Shown here piece by piece: positions 17,574 to 25,153 of a stretch of 64,000 nt of DNA (positions within the stretch are counted from its first letter, which is position 1; each line of letters begins with the position of its first letter). Origin of the DNA: JADLHS01 sp039806955. GTDB lineage: Bacteria > Verrucomicrobiota > Verrucomicrobiia > Limisphaerales > JADLHS01. The DNA lies in NCBI GenBank assembly GCA_039806955.1, contig JBDHQI010000014.1, positions 38,973-102,972 of the forward strand, in the 5' to 3' direction. The translations under genes were made by a program, and so were the position numbers. The notes under the pieces are model-generated. The model saw only the letters and a program-made list of their open reading frames with translations. It did not search any database and was not told the DNA's origin.

Positions 17574-20288
17574 GTGCTTGATCTTGCGGAACCCGACGGC
17601 GGCAGCGACCACGAATGGATCTCGATTCGCGGCGCGCGCCAACACAACCTCAAAAATATCTCGCTCGCCCTTCCCCGCGATCAATTCGTGGTCATCACCG
17701 GGGTCAGTGGGTCGGGCAAAAGCACGCTGGCCTTTGACCTGTTGTTCAACGAGGGGCAGCGCCGGTTTCTCGATTCGATGAATGCCTATGCGCGGCAGTT
17801 CATCGAACAGATGGCGCGTCCGGACGTGGACCGGATCACCGGCCTGCCGCCCACGGTCAGCATTGAGCAGCGCACCACCCGCGGCGGCGGCAAAAGCACC
17901 GTGGCCACCGTCACGGAGATTTATCACTTCATCCGGCTGCTGTTTGCACGACTCGGCACGCAGTATTGCCCGGATTGTCAGGTGGCCGTGACCGCGCAAA
18001 CGCATGACGAACTCACCCGGCATCTGCAATCCGAGCGGCAGCGACGTGGGGAGCTGATACTGCTTGCGCCCGTGGTGCGGAATCGCAAGGGCTTTCACAG
18101 CGATATCGCGCATTGGGCGGCGACACACGGTTATCGTCAAATCCGTGCCGATGGCGAATTCTACCGTTCGGATCAACCCTTCCGACTGGACCGATTCCGG
18201 GAGCACGACGTGGAAATTGTCGTCGGGACGTTGACCACAAAATCTTCCTCCAATGGGCGTGCGCCGGAGCAATTGGTGGACGAAACACTCAAAATCGGCA
18301 CCGGGACATTGTTCGCACTTGATCGCCGCCGGCAACTCACCGTTCATTCCACGGAACGCGCCTGTCCGCGCTGCAGCCGCTCGTTTGCGCCCTTGGACCC
18401 CAAGAATTTTTCCTACAATTCGGCGCAGGGCTGGTGCCCGCGGTGTCGCGGCTTTGGCGAGCTGTTCTATCTGCCCGATGTCGAGCGCGGCGCGGATGCC
18501 GACGCCATTGAAGAAAGCTGGTGGCGTTGGGCGCAGAAACGCGAGGTGTGTCCCGAATGTCACGGCGCACGCCTGAATCCGGTGGCGCGTGCGGTGCGAT
18601 TGCATCAAAAGCCACCGCTCGTCGGCTACGCCAGAAATGCGAAGGCAAAGGAAAGTGCGCCGACGATTGACGATTTTTCCTCGTTTGATGTTGCGGCGGC
18701 GCTGGCGTTCGTTCGCCGTTTGAAATTCACCGGACGCGCCGCTGAAATCGCGCGCAACATCCTGCCCGAGATTCGCGAGCGACTGCATTTCCTTAATGAA
18801 GTCGGGCTGGGCTATCTGCAATTGGGTCGGGCCGTGCCGACGCTTTCCGGCGGCGAAGCCCAGCGCATTCGTCTGGCCGCGCAACTGGGTTCAAATCTCA
18901 GCGGAGTATTATACGTATTGGACGAACCAACCATCGGCCTGCACGCCCGCGATAACGAACAACTCCTGGATGTGCTCCAGAACCTGCGCGCGCGCGGTAA
19001 TTCGGTCGTGGTCGTGGAGCACGATGAAGCCACCATGCGGCGGGCGGATTGCGTGATAGATCTCGGGCCAGGCGCGGGCGAACACGGCGGCGCAGTCGTA
19101 GCCGCCGGCACGCTGCAAGAGCTGCTGCGACATCCGCAATCCGTCACCGGCCAGTATTTACGGGAGATGCGGAAATTTCCCGCCCGCGGTCAGCGCCGCC
19201 CGATATTCAATTCTCACCGCCGACGATTGACCGGCAAACTCACCTTGCAAAACGCGGCCATCAACAACTTGAAACAGCTCACCGTCAATTTACCGCTGGG
19301 CCGCTTCGTGGTGGTCAGCGGAGTCAGCGGTTCAGGCAAAAGCACATTGATTCACGAGTGTCTGCTGCCCGCGCTCGAAGCGGCACTAAAGAAACCTGGC
19401 ACCCGAACGACAGGACATTCGCCAAATCGCGCCATCGGTCGCTTGAATGGTTGTGAAAATTTAAAAGCGGTTTACGAAGTGGACCAATCTCCAATCGGGC
19501 GCACTCCACGTTCGATTCCTGCGACTTATGTGGGATTCTTCGACGAAATCCGCCAGTTATTCGCGTTCGTGCCGGAAGCCCGGATGCGTGGCTACACCGC
19601 GAGCCGGTTTTCCTTCAATAGCGCGCAGGGGCGTTGTCCTGAATGTCAGGGCGCGGGTCAGATCAAACTGGAGATGAACTTCCTGCCGCCCGCATTCGTG
19701 CGCTGCGAAACTTGCAACGGCTCGCGTTTTAATCCGGAAACGCTGGACATCCGCTACGGCGGCAAAACTATCGCGGAAGTGCTGGACCTGTCCGTCGAGG
19801 CCGGCATCGCGCATTTCGCCGGTGTGCCCAAAATCAAACGCGCCCTCGAAGCGCTGCGCGATACGGGCCTGGACTACCTCAAGCTTGGACAACAAAGTCC
19901 GACGTTGAGCGGCGGCGAAGCGCAACGCGTGAAATTGGTGACGCACTTGTTGAGCGGATTGAAACCTCAGCTTGATTTGCCAGTGCGCGCGCCATCGAAA
20001 GCCACCAAGCACAACCTTTTCATTCTCGAGGAGCCGACCATTGGCCTGCACATGGCCGACGTAAAACGGCTCGTGGAAGTGTTGCAACGGCTCGTGGACG
20101 CCGGACATACGGTCATCGTCATTGAACATAACCTCGATCTGATCGCCGCAGCGGACTGGGTCATTGATCTCGGTCCGGAAGGCGGCGCGGATGGTGGACG
20201 CATTGTCTGCGAAGGGACGCCTGAACAAGTGGCACGGAATAAAGCCTCGCATACGGGTCGCTTCCTGCGCAAATTGCTCCCATCATGA
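17574..20288 (+). CDS. uvrA: UvrA-type excinuclease ATPase
   Basis: The 904-residue product starts at GTG 17574; a stop 15 bases upstream in frame and the family N-terminus (IRGARQHNLKNISLALP) fix this region. UvrA is the DNA-damage sensor of nucleotide excision repair, a tandem ABC ATPase. Both halves are complete: Walker A GVSGSGKS at about 43-50 and again in the second half, signatures TLSGGEAQRIRLAAQLG and TLSGGEAQRVKLVTHLL, Walker B VLDEPTIGLH and ILEEPTIGLH. Zinc-binding pairs CPRC..CPRC and CPEC..CETC are present. It is shorter than E. coli UvrA (940), and the block after ARQFIEQM (GLPPTVSIEQRTTRGGGKST) differs from the canonical EGLSPAISIEQ type. It may therefore be a second, paralogous UvrA rather than the main one. 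Confidence 0.85.
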   Translation: MLDLAEPDGGSDHEWISIRGARQHNLKNISLALPRDQFVVITGVSGSGKSTLAFDLLFNEGQRRFLDSMNAYARQFIEQMARPDVDRITGLPPTVSIEQRTTRGGGKSTVATVTEIYHFIRLLFARLGTQYCPDCQVAVTAQTHDELTRHLQSERQRRGELILLAPVVRNRKGFHSDIAHWAATHGYRQIRADGEFYRSDQPFRLDRFREHDVEIVVGTLTTKSSSNGRAPEQLVDETLKIGTGTLFALDRRRQLTVHSTERACPRCSRSFAPLDPKNFSYNSAQGWCPRCRGFGELFYLPDVERGADADAIEESWWRWAQKREVCPECHGARLNPVARAVRLHQKPPLVGYARNAKAKESAPTIDDFSSFDVAAALAFVRRLKFTGRAAEIARNILPEIRERLHFLNEVGLGYLQLGRAVPTLSGGEAQRIRLAAQLGSNLSGVLYVLDEPTIGLHARDNEQLLDVLQNLRARGNSVVVVEHDEATMRRADCVIDLGPGAGEHGGAVVAAGTLQELLRHPQSVTGQYLREMRKFPARGQRRPIFNSHRRRLTGKLTLQNAAINNLKQLTVNLPLGRFVVVSGVSGSGKSTLIHECLLPALEAALKKPGTRTTGHSPNRAIGRLNGCENLKAVYEVDQSPIGRTPRSIPATYVGFFDEIRQLFAFVPEARMRGYTASRFSFNSAQGRCPECQGAGQIKLEMNFLPPAFVRCETCNGSRFNPETLDIRYGGKTIAEVLDLSVEAGIAHFAGVPKIKRALEALRDTGLDYLKLGQQSPTLSGGEAQRVKLVTHLLSGLKPQLDLPVRAPSKATKHNLFILEEPTIGLHMADVKRLVEVLQRLVDAGHTVIVIEHNLDLIAAADWVIDLGPEGGADGGRIVCEGTPEQVARNKASHTGRFLRKLLPS

Positions 20289-20344
20289 TTGCCTCGGGCT
20301 GCCAACAAATTCTGAACGGAAAAACTACGTTCCAGCCAGCCTGA

Positions 20345-21484
20345 ATGTCACCCACTGCTTCCATCTTCTGGCGAACATCGGCCGTTGCGCGAAGGCTGCG
20401 GAATCCATTCAGATTGATTTTGTTGAGTTGCGTTCTGTTCATCAGCGCGTGTCATCCGGCCCGCCACACTTCCCCACCACTGGAGTGGGTCCAGGTAATT
20501 GAGGGCCAGCGCGAATTCGCCTTTGCGGGAAGCAAAAGAAAATTCATCCCTTGGGGTTTCAATTATGATCACGACCACAAAATGCGTTTGCTGGAGGATT
20601 ACTGGGAAGGCGAGTGGGAAACAGTCATTGCGGATTTCCGCGAGATGAAGGAACTCGGCGCCAACGTGGCGCGCATCCACCTCCAATTGGCCCGGTTCAT
20701 GGACGGCCCTGAGAAAGCGAACCAGGCTTCATTGCAACAACTCACCCGCCTGCTCCAACTCGCGGAGCGCACCGGGTTATACCTGGACCTCACGGGTCTG
20801 GCCAGCTACCGCAAATCGGACACGCCCAAGTGGTACGACGCCATGGAGGAATCCGCACGCTGGCGGACGCAGGCGAAATTCTGGGAACTCATCGCCGCTA
20901 CCGGCGCCAACAGTCCGGCCATCTTTTGCTATGACCTCATGAACGAACCGTTCGTGCCCACGCAACCACGGGCTTCCGGCGACTGGCTTACAGGACACCT
21001 GGGCGGATTTTATTATGTGCAGGCCCTTACGCTCACTCCCGCCGGACGAACTCCGCCACAAGTTGCCCGGGCGTGGGTGGAGCAAATGGTGCGCGCTATT
21101 CGACAGCATGATCAACGACATCTAATCACGCTCGGCATGTTGCCGAACAGCGGCCGCGCCCTGGTGGAAGCGGTGTCCCCGCACCTCGATTTCATTTCTG
21201 TTCATGAATACCCCCGAAGTGGCCAGGTGGAGGAAAGCCTGAGCCGGCTGAAAAAGTTCGACGCGGGCAAACCACTGCTGATCGAGGAGCTGTTTCCCTT
21301 GACCTGCACCGCACCAGAACTCCATGAATTTATCGAGCGTTCCTCCCCGCCCGCATCCGGGTGGATTGGTTTTTATTGGGGGCAAACCCCGGAGGAGTTG
21401 CAGCAGATCGAAGGCCTCCCCGCTGCCATTACGCGGGCCTGGTTGCAGTTGTTCCAGACAGCCAATCCAAATCGAAATCACTGA
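20345..21484 (+). CDS. GH5-like glycoside hydrolase, predicted lipoprotein
   Basis: The 379-residue product has an N-terminal membrane segment ending in a lipobox (LFISAC, Cys36), so it is probably lipid-anchored. The rest fits a (beta/alpha)8 clan-A hydrolase of cellulase/GH5 type: FNYDHDH near the start, GANVARIHL on an early strand, the acid/base glutamate in CYDLMNEP (Glu201), ISVHEYP, and a nucleophile strand KPLLIEELF (Glu314). These positions are the usual retaining pair. The substrate cannot be read from sequence; mannan or cellulose-type glycans are typical of the clan. It begins 57 bases after the uvrA-type gene on the same strand but is probably independent. Confidence 0.75.
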   Translation: MSPTASIFWRTSAVARRLRNPFRLILLSCVLFISACHPARHTSPPLEWVQVIEGQREFAFAGSKRKFIPWGFNYDHDHKMRLLEDYWEGEWETVIADFREMKELGANVARIHLQLARFMDGPEKANQASLQQLTRLLQLAERTGLYLDLTGLASYRKSDTPKWYDAMEESARWRTQAKFWELIAATGANSPAIFCYDLMNEPFVPTQPRASGDWLTGHLGGFYYVQALTLTPAGRTPPQVARAWVEQMVRAIRQHDQRHLITLGMLPNSGRALVEAVSPHLDFISVHEYPRSGQVEESLSRLKKFDAGKPLLIEELFPLTCTAPELHEFIERSSPPASGWIGFYWGQTPEELQQIEGLPAAITRAWLQLFQTANPNRNH

Positions 21485-21520
21485 GGTATGGTCGGTTCGG
21501 ACAGAGCAATAAGTCACCAA

Positions 21521-21817
21521 TCAAAACCCCCGGATTTTCCAGGCGAGGCGAACGACAACAAATGCAAGAACCAGCACCAGCACATAACCCCGGCGGATCA
21601 ACTCCAAATCCAATTTGCTGGGATGACGCGGATGTCGACAAATCAACACGAAGACTCCGCTCCAGAAAGCCAACAACGCCACCCCACAGATTCGCGCCGA
21701 ATCGCCCCCATCCAAAATCAGCAAGCTTAAGCCACCGAACACGGCTTGCAGCGCCACCGCGGCGAAGATCGGTCTCCGATACTGGTCTGAGATGGGAATA
21801 GGACAACGCAAAATCAT
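21521..21817 (-). CDS. Small membrane protein of unknown function
   Basis: The 98-residue frame has hydrophobic segments at about residues 17-37 (FAAVALQAVFGGLSLLILDG), 44-60 and 75-92 (YVLVLVLAFVVVRLAW), so a three-helix inner-membrane protein is plausible. I do not recognise a family. It lies close to another small membrane ORF on the same strand, and the two may be co-transcribed. It could also be a fortuitous frame; the helical pattern is the main support. Confidence 0.5.
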   Translation of the reverse strand: MILRCPIPISDQYRRPIFAAVALQAVFGGLSLLILDGGDSARICGVALLAFWSGVFVLICRHPRHPSKLDLELIRRGYVLVLVLAFVVVRLAWKIRGF

Positions 21818-21882
21818 TCTCTCGCTGCTTTACTTTGCCTGCCACGCACCACTGCCGTCCAGCCTGCGAACGCTGGCTGAAA

Positions 21883-22161
21883 TTAAGAGCGCCCGTCCAA
21901 CCGGCGTTTCCACAGTCGAGCCACCTGCAACACGGTGACCAAAAACAGGGAAAAGGCCGTGACGGCTGTGCCCAGAAAAATTCCCCAAATCATTCCCACG
22001 GCCATCGCGTAGCGAGTCAGGTTGGCCGTCTCCGTGGGTGAGAACAGTTCGCGCACGAAGTCAGGAGAAATGAACGCCACCATCGCGGCAAACAATCCAC
22101 CCAGCACTGCGGAAAACAGCGCTCCCAACACCACATAGAAGAAATAGCGTAAAAACATCAT
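21883..22161 (-). CDS. Small membrane protein of unknown function
   Basis: The 92-residue frame has two clear membrane helices, FFYVVLGALFSAVLGGLFAA near the N-terminus and MAVGMIWGIFLGTAVTAFSL toward the C-terminus. A loop (ISPDFVRELFSPTETANLTR) separates them, and the basic end RLWKRRLDGRS suggests an in-facing C-terminus. No family was recognised. It lies upstream of the 98-residue membrane ORF on the same strand, 65 bases away, and just after the kinase gene. Confidence 0.6.
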   Translation of the reverse strand: MMFLRYFFYVVLGALFSAVLGGLFAAMVAFISPDFVRELFSPTETANLTRYAMAVGMIWGIFLGTAVTAFSLFLVTVLQVARLWKRRLDGRS

Positions 22162-22250
22162 AAGCCGACTGTACCTCGCCGGTTGAATAGAGCCAGTCCC
22201 GTGCCGGGCTCAGATCAAGCCGGGACCACGGATGCGCGCCGTTCCGAACT

Positions 22251-23105
22251 TTACAAGTAAAGCGACTGCTTCAGATCGCGAACCAGAACGCTCAGGAATG
22301 GATAGCGTTTGCCCGGATCCAATTCCAGGCACTTGAGAATGATTTTTTCCAAACCAACTGGCAGATCGGGATTCAACTGGCGCGGAAGCAGAAAATTGGT
22401 GCGGTCGGTTTGCGCCTGCAAAATCTCGGTCGAAGTCTCGCCGGAAAAGGGTTTTTGATTGGTCAACAACTCGTACGCCGTGACGCCAAAAGCAAAGACG
22501 TCCACGCGCCGATCAATCGCTTGTCCCGACAATTGTTCCGGCGCCATGTAAGTTGGCGTACCGGGATTTTTTCCGATCTTCAATGGTTTGTCCCCAATCG
22601 GTTGCGCCAGATCAAAATCCACCAGCCGCACGGCGGCATTGGGCGAAACGATTACGTTTTCCGGTTTGAAATCGAGATGTAAAAATCCACTCTCGTGGAT
22701 ATGTTCCAGCGCCTCGGCCATGTCTATGAGGATTTGCGCCACATTATCGAGCAGCACCTGATCGTGGCGCGCGTAAAGCACTTTTAGACTCGCACCTTCG
22801 ACGTATTCCATGAGGCAGTAAAGCAACCCCTCAATTTTGCCATGTTCGTAGTAGCCGATGATCCCGGGATGCCCCTGACAGGTTTCCAAGGCATCGCAAC
22901 CATGCAAAAACCGTTTTTTGGCGGTGGAATCGCCACGCAATTCGGGCAGCAATCGCCGGATGGCAAATTGCTTCCCGGCTGGATCGCTCGACAACCAGAT
23001 TTCCGCCATGCCGCCGGTGGCGATCAATTCATGCAGGGTGAACTTCCCGAACGGCCCGGGCGTGGCGGAACTGACCTGATGGGATTTGTTAAACAAACCG
23101 AACAC
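22251..23105 (-). CDS. Ser/Thr protein kinase-like protein with altered active-site motifs
   Basis: The 284-residue product is a nearly complete bacterial Hanks-type kinase fold with no extra sensor domain or membrane helix. The glycine loop is IATGGMAEIW (28-37). The VAIK position reads FAIRR, so the invariant strand-3 lysine appears to be Arg50. The catalytic loop is HLDFKPEN (143-150) instead of HRDLKPEN, keeping the catalytic Asp and Asn. The metal loop is DFD instead of DFG (163-165). The GTPTYMAPEQ activation segment and DVFAFGVTAYELL are normal. It may be a low-activity or pseudo-kinase, or a kinase with a relocated lysine. It is divergent from comF. Confidence 0.85.
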   Translation of the reverse strand: MFGLFNKSHQVSSATPGPFGKFTLHELIATGGMAEIWLSSDPAGKQFAIRRLLPELRGDSTAKKRFLHGCDALETCQGHPGIIGYYEHGKIEGLLYCLMEYVEGASLKVLYARHDQVLLDNVAQILIDMAEALEHIHESGFLHLDFKPENVIVSPNAAVRLVDFDLAQPIGDKPLKIGKNPGTPTYMAPEQLSGQAIDRRVDVFAFGVTAYELLTNQKPFSGETSTEILQAQTDRTNFLLPRQLNPDLPVGLEKIILKCLELDPGKRYPFLSVLVRDLKQSLYL

Positions 23106-23233
23106 GCAAGTGATTTAGCAGGAAATCCGCTCGCTCGCCACCTTGTTTTATTGGTCAGCGCCACCGGCAAACCATCGGTCAGCCCACGCAGTTTTAGGCT
23201 TGGTCTGAGGCGCGACGGTTTTTAAGGTGACGC

Positions 23234-23974
23234 ATGCCCCGACATTCCGCCTTGAAATCCTTCAGCGAAGCGGGGCTGGCTTGGTTCTATCCGCGCGTCT
23301 GTCAGCTCTGCGCGAGCGAAATGGCCGCACCGCAGGACGGCTTTGTCGGCGCAAACTGCCGGAAACACCTGCATTTCATCGAGCCGCCATTTTGCGAGCG
23401 GTGCGGGTTGCCCTTCCCGGGAGATATTTCGGGGACGTTCGAGTGCGCCAATTGTCGCGATATGGAATTGCACTTCGCCACTGCGCGCTCCGTGATTGCC
23501 GCAAAAGGAATCGCGCTGGACGTCATCCATCGCTTCAAATACCAGCGCGCGCTTTGGTTCGAGCCGTTTTTGACGGATTTGCTCGTTCACGCAGCGGGGC
23601 CGGTTCTGCAAACCCCGCCATGGGACTGCGTGATTCCCGTGCCGTTACACCCGCTCAAACAGCGCGAGCGGGAGTTTAATCAAGCCGAACGGCTGGCGCG
23701 ACCGCTGGCTCAGACGTTGGGAATTCCGCTGCGGACGGATTTACTGCGGCGCATCGTTCCAACACGAACTCAAACTCTATTGTCGAGAAAGCAACGCGCC
23801 GAGAATGTGCGCCGGGCCTTTGCGGCACGGACCAACGCTAAATTAAATGGGGAGAGGATTATCCTGGTGGACGACGTGTTGACCACCGGGGCAACCACCA
23901 GTGCCTGCGCCCGGGTGTTACGGGGAATCGGTGCGGGCGAAGTTTGTGTCTGGACAGTTGTGCGCGGACTTTGA
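23234..23974 (+). CDS. comF: ComF-family phosphoribosyltransferase-like protein
   Basis: The 246-residue product has an N-terminal double zinc ribbon (Cys23, Cys26, Cys42, Cys54, Cys57, Cys71, Cys74) and a C-terminal type I phosphoribosyltransferase domain. The PRPP loop VDDVLTTGATTS is at 212-223. This is the layout of ComF/GntX proteins. In naturally transformable bacteria ComF helps move incoming single-stranded DNA across the inner membrane; elsewhere its role is unknown. No other competence gene is nearby, although two pseudopilins lie 16 kb away. It is divergent from the kinase. Confidence 0.9.
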   Translation: MPRHSALKSFSEAGLAWFYPRVCQLCASEMAAPQDGFVGANCRKHLHFIEPPFCERCGLPFPGDISGTFECANCRDMELHFATARSVIAAKGIALDVIHRFKYQRALWFEPFLTDLLVHAAGPVLQTPPWDCVIPVPLHPLKQREREFNQAERLARPLAQTLGIPLRTDLLRRIVPTRTQTLLSRKQRAENVRRAFAARTNAKLNGERIILVDDVLTTGATTSACARVLRGIGAGEVCVWTVVRGL

Positions 23975-24083
23975 ATAATAAATTGGCTGTTAAGATGAGT
24001 CGTAGCTTTGAAACCGAGCCTGCCCCTTCAGGCGACTTGCTGGTCATGCCGGCCAGACCTGAAACCACAATCCCTTTTTGACC

Positions 24084-25049
24084 ATGTCCACCACCACTTT
24101 CACCAAAGCCGCACCGGACGTTCCTCCGATTGAACCCGCGCTCACTCCGCCCCCCGAACCACAGGTCGGCACGGCCACGTTTGTCAAAAAGAAACTCAAA
24201 ATCGCCACCGGTAAAACCAAAAAGAAGGAGTTTCCAGCGGGGCTGTGGACGAAGTGTCCGAAGTGCGAGGAAATGCTCTTTGACAAGGAATTGGATGAAA
24301 ATTTGAAGGTCTGCATGAAATGCGGCCATCATTTTCCAATTGGGGCCCGGGAGCGCATCCATTCGCTGGTGGAAACGTGCTCCTTTGAAGAAACGAACGC
24401 CACCATGACCAGCGTGGACATACTGGGGTTCACCGGCACGTCCTCCTACAAAGACAAACTGGCGGCCAGTTGGAAGAAAACGAATCTCAAGGACGCGGTC
24501 ATTACGGGTATCGGACAGATCGGCACGCAGCGGGTTGCGTTGGGCGTAATGGATTTCAGCTTCATCGGCGGCAGCATGGGCTCGGTGGTTGGCGAAAAAT
24601 TGACGCGCCTGATTGAGGCGGGAACGGAAAAAGAAATCCCGGTCGTAATCATTTCCACCAGTGGCGGCGCCCGTATGTACGAGGGCATGTTCAGCCTGAT
24701 GCAGATGGCCAAAACCTGCGGCGCGCTGGCTTATCACGCGCGTGCCAAACTGCCGTTCATCAGCATCCTGACGCATCCGACCATGGCTGGAGTGATGGCC
24801 AGCTTCGCGACAGTGGGCGATTTAATTCTTGCCGAACCCGAGGCGATGATCGGCTTCGCCGGAGCGCGTGTAATCAAGGACACCACGCAGGCGGAATTGC
24901 CACCGGATTTTCAAACCTCGGAATTCCTGCTCAAGCACGGATTGATTGACGCCATCATCTCCCGCAACGAAATGAAGGAACACCTGATCGAATACATGGC
25001 TTTCCTCATGGCCGGCCGCAAAGCGATGGCGGCCGGAGTCGCGGTTTAA
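24084..25049 (+). CDS. accD: Acetyl-CoA carboxylase carboxyltransferase subunit beta
   Basis: The 321-residue product starts at ATG 24084 (a TTG two codons upstream is also in frame). AccD pairs with AccA to transfer carboxyl from biotin on AccB to acetyl-CoA, the first step of fatty-acid synthesis. The zinc ribbon CPKC...CMKC is at Cys58, Cys61, Cys77, Cys80, followed by the crotonase-like carboxyltransferase fold with GGSMGSVVGEKL, ISTSGGARMYEG and LTHPTMAGVMASFA. A proline-rich, lysine-rich N-terminal extension of about 45 residues precedes the zinc ribbon, longer than in E. coli. accA is not in the window. Confidence 0.95.
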   Translation: MSTTTFTKAAPDVPPIEPALTPPPEPQVGTATFVKKKLKIATGKTKKKEFPAGLWTKCPKCEEMLFDKELDENLKVCMKCGHHFPIGARERIHSLVETCSFEETNATMTSVDILGFTGTSSYKDKLAASWKKTNLKDAVITGIGQIGTQRVALGVMDFSFIGGSMGSVVGEKLTRLIEAGTEKEIPVVIISTSGGARMYEGMFSLMQMAKTCGALAYHARAKLPFISILTHPTMAGVMASFATVGDLILAEPEAMIGFAGARVIKDTTQAELPPDFQTSEFLLKHGLIDAIISRNEMKEHLIEYMAFLMAGRKAMAAGVAV

Positions 25050-25106
25050 CATCCTCTTGCCCGCCGGATTTGGTTCTTGAACTTTCGGATTATGTCGCGT
25101 CCTGTC

Positions 25107-25136
25107 AGCAACCCCGCCGCCCGCGCTGGCGGTTGC
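25107..25136. terminator. Possible hairpin between converging accD and clpB
   Basis: GCAACCCCGCC and GGCGGTTGC pair (one bulged base) around a short GC-rich loop in the 104-base gap between two converging genes. There is no clear T-run, so a bidirectional terminator is only possible. Confidence 0.3.
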
Positions 25137-25153
25137 CTCCATTGAAGGACCAA

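Noticed and set aside
17337..18884. Leftward 515-residue open frame
   Set aside because: It is antisense to the uvrA-type gene, which has full family motifs; the frame shows no signal, domain or start context of its own.
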